From Gallionella sp. (GTDB lineage: Bacteria > Pseudomonadota > Gammaproteobacteria > Burkholderiales > Gallionellaceae), in assembly GCA_030700315.1 (NCBI GenBank), contig JAUYJO010000085.1, positions 1 through 38,157 of the forward strand: a stretch of DNA of 38,157 nucleotides, written 5' to 3'. Both the position numbers and the translations under genes were made by a program. Each line of letters starts with the position of its first letter. Position 1 is the stretch's first letter. Shown here one piece after another: positions 12,249 through 21,207 of the stretch. Under the pieces are notes generated by a model that was not told where the DNA came from, made no database searches, and saw only the letters and a program-made list of their open reading frames with translations.

Positions 12249-13690
12249 CCATGCTGCGCAGGACCAAAATAGTCGCAACGCTGGGTCCCGCTTCCAGCGA
12301 CCAGGCCGTCCTCGAACAGATGATCCGTGCCGGCGTCGATCTGGTGCGGATGAATTTTTCGCATGGCACGGTACAGGATCATGTGCAGCGCACCGAGACG
12401 GTGCGCGCGGCAGCGGCAGTGGTCGGTCGCACCGTGGGCATCCTGGCAGACCTGCAAGGCCCGAAAATCCGCGTGCGCAAATTCGAGAACGACAAGATCG
12501 TCCTGAACAAGGGCGACACTTTCATCCTCGATGCCGCGCTGGACGGATTGGGCAATCAGCAGCGTGTCGGGCTGGATTACAAGGACTTGCCCAACGATGT
12601 CAGCAAGGGTGCAGTGCTGCTGCTCAACGATGGCATGCTGGAGTTCGATGTCGTCGAAGTCAAAGGCACCGAGATCATTTGCCGGGTAGTGCGCGGCGGC
12701 GTGTTGTCCAACAACAAGGGCATCAACCGCAAGGGCGGCGGCCTGACCGCGCCGGCGCTGACCGACAAGGACAAGGAAGACATCAAGACCGCCGCGCTGA
12801 TCAAGGCGGACTATCTGGCGGTGTCGTTCCCGCGCAGCGGCGATGACATGCGCCTGGCGCGCGAGCTGATGCACGCGGCGGGCGGCAAGAGCCTGCTGAT
12901 GGCCAAGATCGAGCGCGCCGAGGCGATCCCGGCTTTGGGCGACATCATCGACGCGTCCGATGCCATCATGGTGGCTCGCGGTGATTTGAGCGTGGAAGTC
13001 GGCGATGCGGCCGTGCCCGGCCTGCAAAAGCGCATGATAAAAATGGCGCGCGCGAAAAACCGCCTGGTGATCACCGCCACGCAAATGATGGAGTCGATGA
13101 TCAGCAGCCCGATTCCGACCCGCGCGGAAGTTTCAGATGTGGCCAATGCCGTGCTGGACGGCACGGATGCGGTGATGCTCTCGGCGGAGACGGCGGTCGG
13201 CGATTACCCGGTGGAAACCATCGAAGCCATGGCGCGCATCTGCCTCAAGGCGGAGCGCGAAGTCGAGGAGCATGTGTTTGACCGCGGTTTTGTGCAGCAC
13301 AAATTTGCGCGCATCGACCAGTCCATCGCCATGTCGGCGCTGTTTGCCGCGTCGCATTTCAAGGTAAAAGCCATCATCGCCTTGACCCAGTCCGGCTCGA
13401 CCCCGCTGTGGATGTCGCGCGTGAATGCAGGCGTGCCCATCTTCGCGTTGACGCCGCTGCCGGAAACATTGAGCAAGGTGACCCTGTTCAGCGGTGTACA
13501 TCCCATCGCCTTCCATTCCAAGGCGAGGGGGCAGGCGGAAGAATGGCACCAGATCGAGGCGACGCTTCTGGATCTGGGTCTGGTGAAAGACGGCGACATG
13601 GTGGTGATGACCATCGGTGAAGCCATGGGCAAATCGGGGCACACCAACACGATGAAAATCATGCGCATCGGCGATCATCGCAAAGCATGA
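12245..13690 (+). CDS. pyk: Pyruvate kinase
   Basis: Makes pyruvate and ATP from phosphoenolpyruvate. 481 residues with [13 protein letters not shown] at the start, NFSHG, the metal/substrate segment [10 protein letters not shown], the conserved VARGDLSVE loop and the signature TATQMMESM. The ATG at 12245 overlaps the pgk stop as ATGA; an ATG at 12251 is also possible. Linkage to Calvin-cycle genes is common in autotrophic proteobacteria and gives a drain of fixed carbon from 3-phosphoglycerate to pyruvate. A G+C-rich hairpin follows at 13696-13716 but lacks a T tract. Confidence 0.96.
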   Translation: MTMLRRTKIVATLGPASSDQAVLEQMIRAGVDLVRMNFSHGTVQDHVQRTETVRAAAAVVGRTVGILADLQGPKIRVRKFENDKIVLNKGDTFILDAALDGLGNQQRVGLDYKDLPNDVSKGAVLLLNDGMLEFDVVEVKGTEIICRVVRGGVLSNNKGINRKGGGLTAPALTDKDKEDIKTAALIKADYLAVSFPRSGDDMRLARELMHAAGGKSLLMAKIERAEAIPALGDIIDASDAIMVARGDLSVEVGDAAVPGLQKRMIKMARAKNRLVITATQMMESMISSPIPTRAEVSDVANAVLDGTDAVMLSAETAVGDYPVETIEAMARICLKAEREVEEHVFDRGFVQHKFARIDQSIAMSALFAASHFKVKAIIALTQSGSTPLWMSRVNAGVPIFALTPLPETLSKVTLFSGVHPIAFHSKARGQAEEWHQIEATLLDLGLVKDGDMVVMTIGEAMGKSGHTNTMKIMRIGDHRKA

Positions 13691-13695
13691 AGCAA

Positions 13696-13716
13696 GGGCA
13701 CGGCGCGCCGTGTCCC
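13696..13716 (+). terminator. Possible hairpin after pyk
   Basis: GGGCACGGCG pairs with CGCCGTGTCCC (one G-T pair) directly after the pyk stop, followed by TAAAATTAATT rather than a T run. It may be a weak terminator or a processing or stability hairpin between pyk and fba. Confidence 0.3.
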
Positions 13717-13746
13717 TAAAATTAATTAATAAATCAGGAGGAACAA

Positions 13747-14811
13747 ATGGCACTCGTATCCCTGCGTCAACTTCTCGATCATGCGGCTGAGCACAGCTAC
13801 GGTCTGCCCGCCTTCAACGTGAACAACCTGGAACAAATCAAGGCGATCATGGAAGCGGCCGATGAAACCAACAGCCCGGTGATCATGCAAGGCTCCGCCG
13901 GCGCGCGCAAATATGCGGGCGAGGCGTTTTTGCGCCACCTCATCGAAGCGGCCGTGGAAGCCTACCCGCACATCCCGGTGGTGATGCACCAGGATCACGG
14001 TGCCTCTCCCGCCGTCTGTATCCAGGCCATCCGCTCCGGCTTCTCCAGCGTGATGATGGACGGCTCGCTGAAGGAAGATGCCAAGACCCCTTCGTCGTTT
14101 GAATACAACGCGGATGTTACCCGCCGCGTGGTCGAAATGTCGCACGCGGTCGGCGTCTCCGTCGAAGGCGAACTGGGCTGCCTCGGTTCTCTGGAGTCCG
14201 GCCAGGGCGAAAAAGAAGACGGCCACGGCGCGGAAGGCGTGCTGAGCCACGAACAACTGCTGACCGACCCGGAAGAGGCGGCGCAATTTGTACGCCAAAC
14301 TGGCGTGGATGCGCTGGCGATTGCGATCGGCACTTCGCACGGCGCCTACAAATTCACCAAGCCCCCCACCGGGGCGGTGCTGCGTATCGACCGCATCAAG
14401 GAAATCCATGCGCGCATCCCTAATACCCACTTGGTGATGCACGGTTCCTCTTCTGTGCCGCAGGAATGGTTGAAGATCATCAACGAATTCGGTGGCGCGA
14501 TGGGCGAAACCTACGGCGTGCCGGTCGAGGAGATTGTCGAAGGCATCAAACACGGCGTGCGCAAGGTTAACATCGATACCGACCTGCGCATGGCCTCGAC
14601 CGGCGCGACGCGACGCTACCTCGCGCAAAACCCCAAAGACTTCGACCCGCGCAAATTCCTCGCCGCCACCACCAAGGCGATGAAGGAAATCTGCAAATCG
14701 CGCTACGAAGCCTTCGGCTGCGCCGGACAGGCCGCGAAAATCAAACCGATCTCGCTGGACGCGATGGTGGCACGCTACGCCAAGGGCGAGCTGAACGCGA
14801 TCATCAAGTAA
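13747..14811 (+). CDS. fba: Class II fructose-bisphosphate aldolase
   Basis: Zinc-dependent aldolase joining dihydroxyacetone phosphate with glyceraldehyde 3-phosphate, and with erythrose 4-phosphate in the Calvin cycle. 354 residues. The motif [10 protein letters not shown] has H81 and H84; [19 protein letters not shown] and [12 protein letters not shown] carry the remaining metal and phosphate ligands. This is the class IIB (CbbA) type. TCAGGAGGAACAA before the ATG at 13747 is a strong ribosome site. It closes the tkt-gap-pgk-pyk-fba run. Confidence 0.97.
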   Translation: MALVSLRQLLDHAAEHSYGLPAFNVNNLEQIKAIMEAADETNSPVIMQGSAGARKYAGEAFLRHLIEAAVEAYPHIPVVMHQDHGASPAVCIQAIRSGFSSVMMDGSLKEDAKTPSSFEYNADVTRRVVEMSHAVGVSVEGELGCLGSLESGQGEKEDGHGAEGVLSHEQLLTDPEEAAQFVRQTGVDALAIAIGTSHGAYKFTKPPTGAVLRIDRIKEIHARIPNTHLVMHGSSSVPQEWLKIINEFGGAMGETYGVPVEEIVEGIKHGVRKVNIDTDLRMASTGATRRYLAQNPKDFDPRKFLAATTKAMKEICKSRYEAFGCAGQAAKIKPISLDAMVARYAKGELNAIIK

Positions 14812-14873
14812 GCACTGGGTGTATTTGAAAGTGGTGGCGCAACACAAAAAACAAGCCCCCTCCGGCTCCCCCT

Positions 14874-15023
14874 CAGGGCTAATTTGTTCTTCAAAAAATT
14901 ATGTTTAGAATCAATAAATGTAGGGTGGGCACGCTTTTGTGCCCACGCGGATACCAAACCGCGTGGGCAGACAATAAAGCTGTCTGCCCACCCTACGATT
15001 ATTTGGAGAACAAATTTACCCTG
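14874..15023. mobile_element. MITE with 22-bp TIRs and 10-bp target duplication
   Basis: The left end, CAGGGCTAATTTGTTCTTC..., matches the reverse complement of the right end, CAGGGTAAATTTGTTCTCC..., at 19 of 22 positions. The element is flanked by perfect copies of GGCTCCCCCT at 14864-14873 and 15024-15033. Removing the element and one flank restores the repeat seen uninterrupted at 16216-16293, which acts as an empty site. It encodes no transposase, so it is a non-autonomous element moved by an enzyme encoded elsewhere. The inside is occupied by a palindromic repeat at 14919-14997. Confidence 0.85.
14919..14997. repeat. GTAGGGTGGGCAC palindrome within the MITE
   Basis: TGTAGGGTGGGCACGCTTTT and GTCTGCCCACCCTACG form the outer stem, with a GCCCACGCGG/CCGCGTGGGC inner stem. 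It is the same type as the repeats at 9767-9843 and 26481-26557. Confidence 0.88.
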
Positions 15024-15091
15024 GGCTCCCCCTTGCCAGGGGGAGAGCAATGCTCCTCCCCTGACAAGGGGAGGCTGGGAGTGGTTTGGGT
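15024..15091. repeat. Right part of the interrupted palindrome
   Basis: GGCTCCCCCTTGCCAGGGGG and CCTCCCCTGACAAGGGGAGG form a long hairpin. The left part of the element is at 14855-14873, separated by the MITE. It is the paralogue of 16216-16293. Confidence 0.82.
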
Positions 15092-15175
15092 TTAGCCGGT
15101 TCTACAACCCTCCTGCCGCACGCTTCATTCCTAAGCTTGACCTATTTTGCCGGTTACCCGAAAAACGCCCCCTGT

Positions 15176-15181
15176 TATAAT
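15176..15181 (+). promoter_or_regulatory. -10 element placing the start at the kdsD ATG
   Basis: A perfect TATAAT ends seven bases before the ATG at 15189, so a transcript starting at the usual distance would begin on or next to the start codon. There is no ribosome site. The best -35 candidate is poor (TTACCC at 15154, 16-base spacing). This suggests a leaderless kdsD mRNA but does not prove it. Confidence 0.45.
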
Positions 15182-15188
15182 GCGCCGC

Positions 15189-16175
15189 ATGAGCAAGCAT
15201 ATTTCCGCCTCGCCGCGCGCCCTTGATCTCGCCCGCGAAGTTCTGGGTATCGAAGCCGCAGCCGTACAGGCCCTCGTCACACGCATCAATGGCGATTTTC
15301 TGCGCGCGCTGGATGTGATTTTGCAATGCGAGGGGCGTGTCATTGTCAGCGGTATGGGCAAGTCCGGGCATATCGCGCGCAAGATCGCCGCAACCTTGTC
15401 CAGCACCGGAACACCCGCTTATTTCGTGCACCCCGGCGAAGCCAGCCACGGCGATTTGGGCATGATTACCAGCAAGGATGTCATCATCGCGCTGTCTTAT
15501 TCCGGCGAGAGCGACGAGTTGATGACCATTGTGCCGGTCATCAAACGGCAGGGTGCCAAGCTGATCAGCATGACCGGCAATCCTGCCTCCAGCCTGGCGC
15601 AGGCGGCGGATGTGCACCTCGATGCTGCTGTGGACAAAGAGGCTTGCCCGATGGGTCTGGCACCCACCGCCAGCACCACGGCGGCGCTGGCGCTGGGCGA
15701 CGCGCTGGCGGTGGCGTTGCTGGATGCCAAGGGTTTCGGCGCGGAAGATTTTGCCCGCTCGCATCCGGGCGGCAATCTGGGGCGGCGTTTGCTCACCCAT
15801 GTGCGCGATATCATGCGCTGTGGCGAGCGCCTGCCGATGGTGGGTGAAGACGCGATGCTCAGTGACGCGATCCTGGAAATTTCGAAAAAGGGCGTGGGCA
15901 TGACCGCCATCGTGGATGAAGGGCAGCGCGTGCTGGGCATTTATACCGACGGCGATTTGCGCCGCACGCTGGAGAAGAAGCTGGATTTCAGCGCCACGCC
16001 GGTGCGCGGCGTGATGTCCGCCCATCCGCGCTGTATCGCCCCGGACGCGTTGGCCGCCGAAGCGGTGCAGGTCATGGAGCAGTACAGCATCAGCCAGATT
16101 CTGGTGGTGGACAGTCGGTATAAGCTGGTCGGCGCGCTGAACATGCACGATCTGCTGCATGCCAAGGTCATTTAG
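15189..16175 (+). CDS. kdsD: Arabinose-5-phosphate isomerase (KdsD/KpsF)
   Basis: Converts ribulose 5-phosphate to arabinose 5-phosphate, the first step of Kdo synthesis for lipopolysaccharide. 328 residues. The SIS sugar-isomerase domain (about 30-170) has GMGKSGHIARK, FVHPGEASHGDLGM, SYSGESDE and KEACPMGLAPTASTT, all as in E. coli KdsD; two CBS repeats follow (about 205-328). The ATG at 15189 gives the N terminus MSKHISA and lies just downstream of a TATAAT; an in-frame ATG at 15180 overlaps that box, so it is less likely. It begins the Kdo/Lpt block with kdsC and lptCAB, from which it is separated by a 189-base repeat-bearing spacer. Confidence 0.95.
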   Translation: MSKHISASPRALDLAREVLGIEAAAVQALVTRINGDFLRALDVILQCEGRVIVSGMGKSGHIARKIAATLSSTGTPAYFVHPGEASHGDLGMITSKDVIIALSYSGESDELMTIVPVIKRQGAKLISMTGNPASSLAQAADVHLDAAVDKEACPMGLAPTASTTAALALGDALAVALLDAKGFGAEDFARSHPGGNLGRRLLTHVRDIMRCGERLPMVGEDAMLSDAILEISKKGVGMTAIVDEGQRVLGIYTDGDLRRTLEKKLDFSATPVRGVMSAHPRCIAPDALAAEAVQVMEQYSISQILVVDSRYKLVGALNMHDLLHAKVI

Positions 16176-16215
16176 TGGCATTTATTAACGTGAAACAACA
16201 CAAAATGGAACACCA

Positions 16216-16293
16216 AACCCCCTCCAGCTCCCCCTTGTCAGGGGGAGAGTTCACCTCCTCCCCTGACAAGGGGAGGCCGGGAGGGGTTGGGGG
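16216..16293. repeat. Uninterrupted CCCCCTCC-type palindrome
   Basis: Arms AAACCCCCTCCAGCTCCCCC...TTGTCAGGGGGAG and CTCCCCTGACAAGGGGAGG...GGAGGGGTTGGGGG form a long hairpin in the kdsD-kdsC spacer. It shows the unoccupied state of the repeat split by the MITE at 14874-15023. Confidence 0.85.
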
Positions 16294-16364
16294 TAAAAGG
16301 TGAGTAATCTTGTGAGACGTTTCATCATCAGGGTGGCTACTGCCATGCCCGTTAGGAGAAAAAC

Positions 16365-16883
16365 ATGTTATCAAGCCGCGCCAAACTGATTCGCCTGATG
16401 GCCTTCGATGTGGACGGGGTCATGACCGACGGCGGTTTGTACCTGTCCGATTCCGGCGAGGAATTCAAGCGCTTCAATGCGCTGGACGGTCATGGGATAA
16501 AAATGCTGCGTGCCAGCGGGGTGGAAGTTGCCATTATCACCGGGCGCACCTCGCGCTGCGTCGCGGCGCGCGCGCAGAATCTCGGCATCCAGCATGTCTT
16601 CCAGGGTGTCGAAAATAAACTCGGGGCGATGGTCGGTCTGCTTGATGCACTCAAACTGTCACGCGATTCCGCAGCTTACATGGGCGACGATGTGGTCGAT
16701 CTGATGGTGATGCGCCATGTCGGATTGTCAATCAGTGTGCCCGAGTCGCCGCAACTGGTGCGCGAGCATTCCGATTATGTGACCAAACGCGGCGGCGGAT
16801 ACGGCGCAGTGCGCGAAGCATGCGAGCTGGTCATGGCGGCGCAAGGCACGCTGGACGCGCAACTGGCACACTACCTGAAATGA
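16365..16883 (+). CDS. kdsC: Kdo-8-phosphate phosphatase
   Basis: HAD-family phosphatase releasing Kdo from Kdo 8-phosphate. 172 residues, the normal length for the cap-less tetrameric type. FDVDGVMTDG holds the nucleophile D15 and acid/base D17; TGRTS and the GDDVVDL motif supply the remaining HAD residues. AGGAGAAAAAC precedes the ATG at 16365. The stop overlaps the lptC start by the ATGA arrangement, so the two are co-translated. Kdo 8-phosphate synthase is not in the window. Confidence 0.95.
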   Translation: MLSSRAKLIRLMAFDVDGVMTDGGLYLSDSGEEFKRFNALDGHGIKMLRASGVEVAIITGRTSRCVAARAQNLGIQHVFQGVENKLGAMVGLLDALKLSRDSAAYMGDDVVDLMVMRHVGLSISVPESPQLVREHSDYVTKRGGGYGAVREACELVMAAQGTLDAQLAHYLK

Positions 16884-17461
16884 CCCTGGCTTCACGCGCC
16901 CGTTACTGGCTGCCGGTTTTGCCGTTGCTCGGTTTGCTGAGCGTGACTTACTGGTTAAACCAGCAAGTGCAGCCGGAACAGGCCAGGCCGGATAATGGCA
17001 AGCGCCATGATCCGGATGCCATCATGGAAAATTTTTCCGCCGTCAGGCTGAACGAGCAGGGAGTGCCGCGCTTCATCATGGCCGCAAAACTGATGCAGCA
17101 TTATCCGGATGACGACAGCACCGTGCTGGAAGTGCCGCGCCTGACCGCGCTGTCTGCGGGCCGCCCGGCGATACACTTCATCGCCAAACAGGGCGTTGTT
17201 TCCAGCAAAGGCGATGAAGTATTCCTGCACCGCGATGTCGAAGTGCTGCGCGAGGCGAGCGCCAGCCAAAGCGAGCTCACGCTGCACACCGAATACCTGC
17301 GCATTGTCCCGGACCGGGATTGGGTCGATACCGATCGCGCGGTCACGCTGGTGGATGCCCGTAATACCCTGCATGCATTGGGCATGGAAATGGACAACAA
17401 GGCGCGCACCCTGAAATTGCTTTCCCAGGTAAGAAGCGAACATGCAACCACCAAACAGTAA
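16880..17461 (+). CDS. lptC: LptC, LPS export protein
   Basis: Single-pass inner-membrane component of the lipopolysaccharide transport bridge, passing LPS from LptB2FG to LptA. 193 residues: an uncleaved N-terminal membrane segment at about 10-27, then a beta-jellyroll periplasmic domain. The overall pattern, position between kdsC and lptA, and length support the call. The start overlaps kdsC by four bases and the end overlaps lptA by twenty. LptF and LptG are not encoded here. Confidence 0.9.
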   Translation: MTLASRARYWLPVLPLLGLLSVTYWLNQQVQPEQARPDNGKRHDPDAIMENFSAVRLNEQGVPRFIMAAKLMQHYPDDDSTVLEVPRLTALSAGRPAIHFIAKQGVVSSKGDEVFLHRDVEVLREASASQSELTLHTEYLRIVPDRDWVDTDRAVTLVDARNTLHALGMEMDNKARTLKLLSQVRSEHATTKQ

Positions 17462-18047
17462 ATTATCGCGATGTGTTTTTTTGCCGCTGGCTTTTTCCCT
17501 GCTGCTTTGGGCGCCGGCCAGCTTCGCCGAGCGCGCCGACCGCGACAAGCCGGTGCATCTGGAAGCCGACCAGGTGGTGATCGACGATGCGCGCCAAGTC
17601 AGCACCTTTACCGGCAACGTGAAGTTGTCGCAGGGTACGATGTTGATGAGCGGTGACAAAATTTTTGTGGTGCAGGATAAACAGGGTTTCAAGCTCGGCA
17701 CGGCTTTCGGCCACACCGCCAGCTTCCGGCAAAAACGCGAGGGGCTGGACGAATATGTGGAAGGCTATGGCGAGCGCATCGAATATGACACGCGCGCCGA
17801 GACGGTGAATTTCTTTGGGCAGGCGCGCCTCAAGCGCAAGCTGGACGAGGTGCGCGGCGAGCACATTACCTACAACGCAAAAACCGAAATTTTTCAGGTG
17901 AACAGCAGCGGTGGTGCGGGTTCTGAAAGTGCGCCGCCGCAACGTGTGCATGCCATATTGCAGCCCAAACGCAAAGAAGATACGCTGCCTGCCGCGCCGG
18001 ACCGTCCGCCCGTTACTCCTGCCGAAACGCCCAACACACGGCCATGA
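17442..18047 (+). CDS. lptA: LptA, periplasmic LPS bridge protein
   Basis: Periplasmic protein that polymerises to carry LPS across the periplasm. 201 residues with a signal peptide (positive start, hydrophobic stretch to about 29, cleavage likely after SFA), then the OstA-like domain beginning [20 protein letters not shown]. The C-terminal 35 residues are proline-rich and unlike the core. The start lies inside lptC and the stop overlaps lptB (ATGA), so lptCAB is tightly coupled. Confidence 0.93.
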   Translation: MQPPNSKLSRCVFLPLAFSLLLWAPASFAERADRDKPVHLEADQVVIDDARQVSTFTGNVKLSQGTMLMSGDKIFVVQDKQGFKLGTAFGHTASFRQKREGLDEYVEGYGERIEYDTRAETVNFFGQARLKRKLDEVRGEHITYNAKTEIFQVNSSGGAGSESAPPQRVHAILQPKRKEDTLPAAPDRPPVTPAETPNTRP

Positions 18048-18766
18048 GTCAACTGCGCGCGGTCGGTCTCAATAAAAAATACGGTTCACGCGCCGTGGTG
18101 CATGACGCTTCGCTGTCGCTGGAAAGCGGCGAGGTGGTTGGTCTGCTGGGCCCGAACGGCGCGGGCAAGACGACGTCGTTTTATATGATCGTGGGCTTGA
18201 TTGCGGTCGACGGCGGGGAAATTTTCATTGACGACGACAACATCACCCATCTTCCGATCCATCGCCGTGCGCGCCTGGGCTTGGGCTATCTGCCGCAGGA
18301 AGCCTCGATCTTCCGCCGCATGACCGTGGCGCAGAACCTCCGCGCGGTGCTGGAATTACAGGGGCTTGCCGATGACGACATACAGAATCGCCAGGAAGAG
18401 TTGCTGGAAGACCTGCATATCACCCACATCCGCAACAACCCTGCCATCAGCCTGTCAGGCGGTGAACGGCGGCGTGTCGAAATCGCGCGCGCGCTGGCGA
18501 CCAACCCGCGTTTTATCCTGCTCGACGAACCATTTGCCGGCGTGGATCCCATCGCCGTGCTGGACATCCAGAAAATCATCCGATTTCTCAAGGAGCGCAA
18601 TATCGGCGTATTGATCACCGACCACAACGTGCGTGAAACGTTGGGAATCTGCGACCGCGCCTACATCATCAACGCGGGCTCGGTGATGGCGGAAGGCAAG
18701 CCGGACGAAATCATTTATAATGAAGGCGTGAGGAAAGTTTATCTGGGTGAGCATTTCAGGCTGTAA
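18044..18766 (+). CDS. lptB: LptB, LPS export ATPase
   Basis: ATPase subunit of the LptB2FG exporter at the cytoplasmic face of the inner membrane. 240 residues. Walker [11 protein letters not shown] loop in [10 protein letters not shown], signature LSGGERRR, Walker [13 protein letters not shown] and the switch histidine in TDHNV are all present. The QEASIFRR segment is typical of LptB rather than of general ABC ATPases. Its stop is immediately followed by a MITE-like element that separates it from rpoN. Confidence 0.97.
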   Translation: MSQLRAVGLNKKYGSRAVVHDASLSLESGEVVGLLGPNGAGKTTSFYMIVGLIAVDGGEIFIDDDNITHLPIHRRARLGLGYLPQEASIFRRMTVAQNLRAVLELQGLADDDIQNRQEELLEDLHITHIRNNPAISLSGGERRRVEIARALATNPRFILLDEPFAGVDPIAVLDIQKIIRFLKERNIGVLITDHNVRETLGICDRAYIINAGSVMAEGKPDEIIYNEGVRKVYLGEHFRL

Positions 18767-18767
18767 T

Positions 18768-18853
18768 ATGAAACTCGCGTAGCGATTCGTTCGCCTCCTC
18801 GCCCGCTTGCGGGAGAGGATTGAGGAGAGGGAAACGGGCATGGCGAGTTTCAT
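18768..18853. mobile_element. MITE-like element with 11-bp TIRs
   Basis: ATGAAACTCGC at 18768-18778 is perfectly matched by GCGAGTTTCAT at 18843-18853. Inside is a CTCGCCCGCTTGCGGGAG hairpin and GGGAAACGGGCATGG. Similarity to the copies at 22507-22661 (in rapZ) and 36171-36287 extends past the right end (CAGGGGC.GCAT...ATGCCCG), so the true boundary may be wider. Confidence 0.8.
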
Positions 18854-18917
18854 TAACAGGGGCAGCATTCAATATGCCCGTAAGATAAAAAATGCACCCC
18901 GGAACAAACACTAAGCA

Positions 18918-20354
18918 ATGAAACCCGCGCTACAACTTCGAACATCCCAGCAGCTGACGCTTACCCCGCAGTTGCAGCAGGCTATCCGCCTGTTGCAACT
19001 CTCCACCCAGGACATGCAGCAGGAAGTGGTGCAGATGCTGGATGATAACCCCATGCTGGAGTTGGCCGAAGAATCCGCGCCGGGCGTTTTTTCCCAGGAA
19101 CCCGCAAATTCCGCACCGCGTCAGGAAGACGCGGGCGAAGCGGAAGCGAGCCACGCCGATGACCGCGGCGCGGACGATTTCGGCAACGAGCAGGCGGACT
19201 GGAATACCGGCGGCGGCACGCTGCGCAGCACGGACGATGAAGACGATAATTATCCCGAGCAGGCTGCCGGGCAGCCCAGTTTGCGCGAATACCTGCATGA
19301 CCAGTTGGCCACCAGCACACTGGAAGGCCAAGACCGCAAGGTTGTCGGCTTGCTGATCGACGCGCTTGACGAGAACGGCTATCTGGCACAAGACCTGGCG
19401 GAGCTGGTGGAATTGTTGCCCGCCGAACTCGATATCACGCTGGATGATCTTGAGACCGCGCTGGTGCAGTTGCAACATCTCGACCAGCCGGGTATTGGCT
19501 CGCGCAGCCTGGGCGAATGTCTGGCCTTGCAGCTCAAGGCGCTGCCGGAAGGTACGCCGCAGCGCGATTTGGCGATCCGTCTGGTGAGCAGCCACCTGGA
19601 TATGCTCGCCGCACACGATTTTGTCAGGATCAAAAAGCTGCTGCGTTGCAGCGACGATGAATTGCGTACCGCCCAGCATTTGATCACCGGGATGAACCCG
19701 AGGCCAGGTGCGGAATTCAACCAAAGTATCGCCGACTACGTGGTGCCCGATGTGATCGTGGAAAAACACCAGGGAACGTGGCGCGCGCGGCTCAATGCGG
19801 AAGCGATGCCCAAACTGCGCGTGAACCAGGTTTACGCCAATATTCTGCAACAGCGCAACGGTAAAAACAGTTCGCAGCTCGCGACCCAATTGCAGGAAGC
19901 AAAATGGCTGATCAGGAATTTGCAGCAACGCTTCGAGACCATTCTGCGCGTCGCCCAGGCGATCGTGGAGCGGCAGGGCGATTTTTTCGAGCATGGCGAG
20001 ATCAGCATGCGCCCGCTGGTCCTGCGCGAAATCGCCGATACGCTGGAATTGCATGAATCCACGGTATCGCGCAGCACCACGCAAAAATTCATGCTGACGC
20101 CGCGCGGCATATTTGAATTCAAGCATTTCTTTGGCAGCGGCCTGGCCACGGAAAGTGGCGGCATCTGTTCTTCCACCGCCATACGCGAGCTGATCAAGCA
20201 GATGGTCGGCGCGGAAGATGCTCGCAAACCCCTTACCGACAGCCGCATGTCGGAAATTTTGGCACAGCAGGGCATCGTGGTCGCCCGGCGTACCATAGCA
20301 AAATACCGGGAAGGCATGAACATCCTCCCGGTAAACCTCCGTAAATCACTCTAA
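18918..20354 (+). CDS. rpoN: RNA polymerase sigma-54 factor
   Basis: Alternative sigma factor requiring ATP-driven enhancer-binding proteins. 478 residues. The Gln-rich activator-interacting region I (about 1-50) is followed by an acidic linker (about 60-115), the core-binding domain, a helix-turn-helix near 365-385, and the RpoN box ARRTIAKYREG near the C terminus. No clear ribosome site precedes the ATG at 18918. It sits in the common lptB-rpoN-hpf-ptsN order. No sigma-54 activator lies in the window. Confidence 0.97.
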   Translation: MKPALQLRTSQQLTLTPQLQQAIRLLQLSTQDMQQEVVQMLDDNPMLELAEESAPGVFSQEPANSAPRQEDAGEAEASHADDRGADDFGNEQADWNTGGGTLRSTDDEDDNYPEQAAGQPSLREYLHDQLATSTLEGQDRKVVGLLIDALDENGYLAQDLAELVELLPAELDITLDDLETALVQLQHLDQPGIGSRSLGECLALQLKALPEGTPQRDLAIRLVSSHLDMLAAHDFVRIKKLLRCSDDELRTAQHLITGMNPRPGAEFNQSIADYVVPDVIVEKHQGTWRARLNAEAMPKLRVNQVYANILQQRNGKNSSQLATQLQEAKWLIRNLQQRFETILRVAQAIVERQGDFFEHGEISMRPLVLREIADTLELHESTVSRSTTQKFMLTPRGIFEFKHFFGSGLATESGGICSSTAIRELIKQMVGAEDARKPLTDSRMSEILAQQGIVVARRTIAKYREGMNILPVNLRKSL

Positions 20355-20367
20355 AAAGGAGCAAGTC

Positions 20368-20694
20368 ATGAATATCCACCTAACCGGACGCCATCTGGAA
20401 ATCACCCCCGCCATCCGCGACTATGCGACCGGCAAGTTCGGCAAGATCAAACGTCATTTCGACAACGTGATCGATGTGCACATCATTCTTTCGGTGGAAA
20501 AACTGAAGCAAAAGGCCGAAGCGACCGTACACATCAGCGGCAAAGATGTGTTTGTGGAATGCGAGGACGAAAATCTGTACGCCGCGATCGACGCGCTGGT
20601 GGACAAACTGGATCGCCAGGTGATGAAACACAAGGAAAAACTGGCGGCACGCCGCCACGACGATTCCGGCAAACACGTCGCAGCAGAAGAATAA
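20368..20694 (+). CDS. hpf: Ribosome hibernation promoting factor (short form)
   Basis: Binds the small ribosomal subunit and promotes inactive 100S ribosomes when growth slows. 108 residues, the short HPF type. The start MNIHLTGRHLEITPAIRDY and the segment YAAIDALVDKLDRQVMKHKEK are diagnostic. AAAAAGGAG lies 8 bases before the ATG. It follows rpoN after 13 bases and is followed by an intrinsic terminator. Confidence 0.95.
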   Translation: MNIHLTGRHLEITPAIRDYATGKFGKIKRHFDNVIDVHIILSVEKLKQKAEATVHISGKDVFVECEDENLYAAIDALVDKLDRQVMKHKEKLAARRHDDSGKHVAAEE

Positions 20695-20703
20695 TCAACA
20701 TGT

Positions 20704-20726
20704 GCGGCAGCAGTGCCGCCCTTTTT
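20704..20726 (+). terminator. Intrinsic terminator or attenuator after hpf
   Basis: GCGGCA-GCAG-TGCCGC followed by CC and TTTTT lies ten bases after the hpf stop and 13 bases before ptsN. It would separate rpoN-hpf from ptsN-hprK-rapZ, completely or partly. Confidence 0.65.
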
Positions 20727-20738
20727 CATAACATCAAA

Positions 20739-21200
20739 ATGAATCTGATCAGCAAAATCCTGCTGCCCGACAACATCCTGCTGGATGCTGAATCCACCAG
20801 CAAGAAACGCGTGTTCGAACGGGTCGGCCTGCTGTTTGAAAACAACCAGCAGATTGCGCGTAGCCAGGTGTTCGACAGCCTGTTTGCCCGCGAGAAGCTC
20901 GGTTCGACCGGTCTGGGGGAGGGCGTGGCGATTCCGCACGGCCGCATCGCCAAACTGCGCGAGGCGACTGCCGCCTTTGTCAAAACTTCCCACCCGATCC
21001 CGTTCGATGCGCCGGACGGCGATCCGGTCAACCTGATTTTCGTGCTGCTGGTGCCGGAGCGTGCCACCGATCTACACCTGCAAATCCTCGGTGAACTGGC
21101 GCAGATGTTCAGCGATACGCAGTTCCGCAACTGCCTGCTCGCCTGCGAAGATGCCGCCAGTATCCATCAGTTATTCTACGACTGGAAGAGTACGGCCTGA
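20739..21200 (+). CDS. ptsN: Nitrogen PTS enzyme IIA (PtsN)
   Basis: EIIA-Ntr, the last phosphoacceptor of the nitrogen phosphotransferase chain; it regulates potassium transport and other targets rather than sugar uptake. 153 residues. The active histidine is in GEGVAIPHGR, with the family blocks KLGSTGLGEG and FVLLVPE. The ATG at 20739 gives MNLISKILLPDNI and the usual length; an in-frame ATG at 20700 would put the terminator hairpin inside the coding sequence and is rejected. It is followed by hprK with a 7-base gap. Confidence 0.94.
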   Translation: MNLISKILLPDNILLDAESTSKKRVFERVGLLFENNQQIARSQVFDSLFAREKLGSTGLGEGVAIPHGRIAKLREATAAFVKTSHPIPFDAPDGDPVNLIFVLLVPERATDLHLQILGELAQMFSDTQFRNCLLACEDAASIHQLFYDWKSTA

Positions 21201-21207
21201 GACTGCC

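Larger units (their letters stand above)
14812..15188. other. Repeat-filled spacer between fba and kdsD
   Basis: No gene is supported in this 377-base stretch. It holds one CCCCCTCC/CTCCCCTGACAAGGGG palindrome (about 14855-15091) cut in two by a 150-bp inverted-repeat element at 14874-15023, itself containing a GTAGGGTGGGCAC palindrome. The kdsD promoter region follows. Confidence 0.8.

Noticed and set aside
15137..15181. TTGACC at 15137 as the -35 for the TATAAT at 15176
   Set aside because: The spacing is 33 bases, not 16-18.
20700..20738. Earlier ptsN start at 20700
   Set aside because: It would place an intrinsic terminator hairpin and T run inside the coding sequence and add residues absent from the family.
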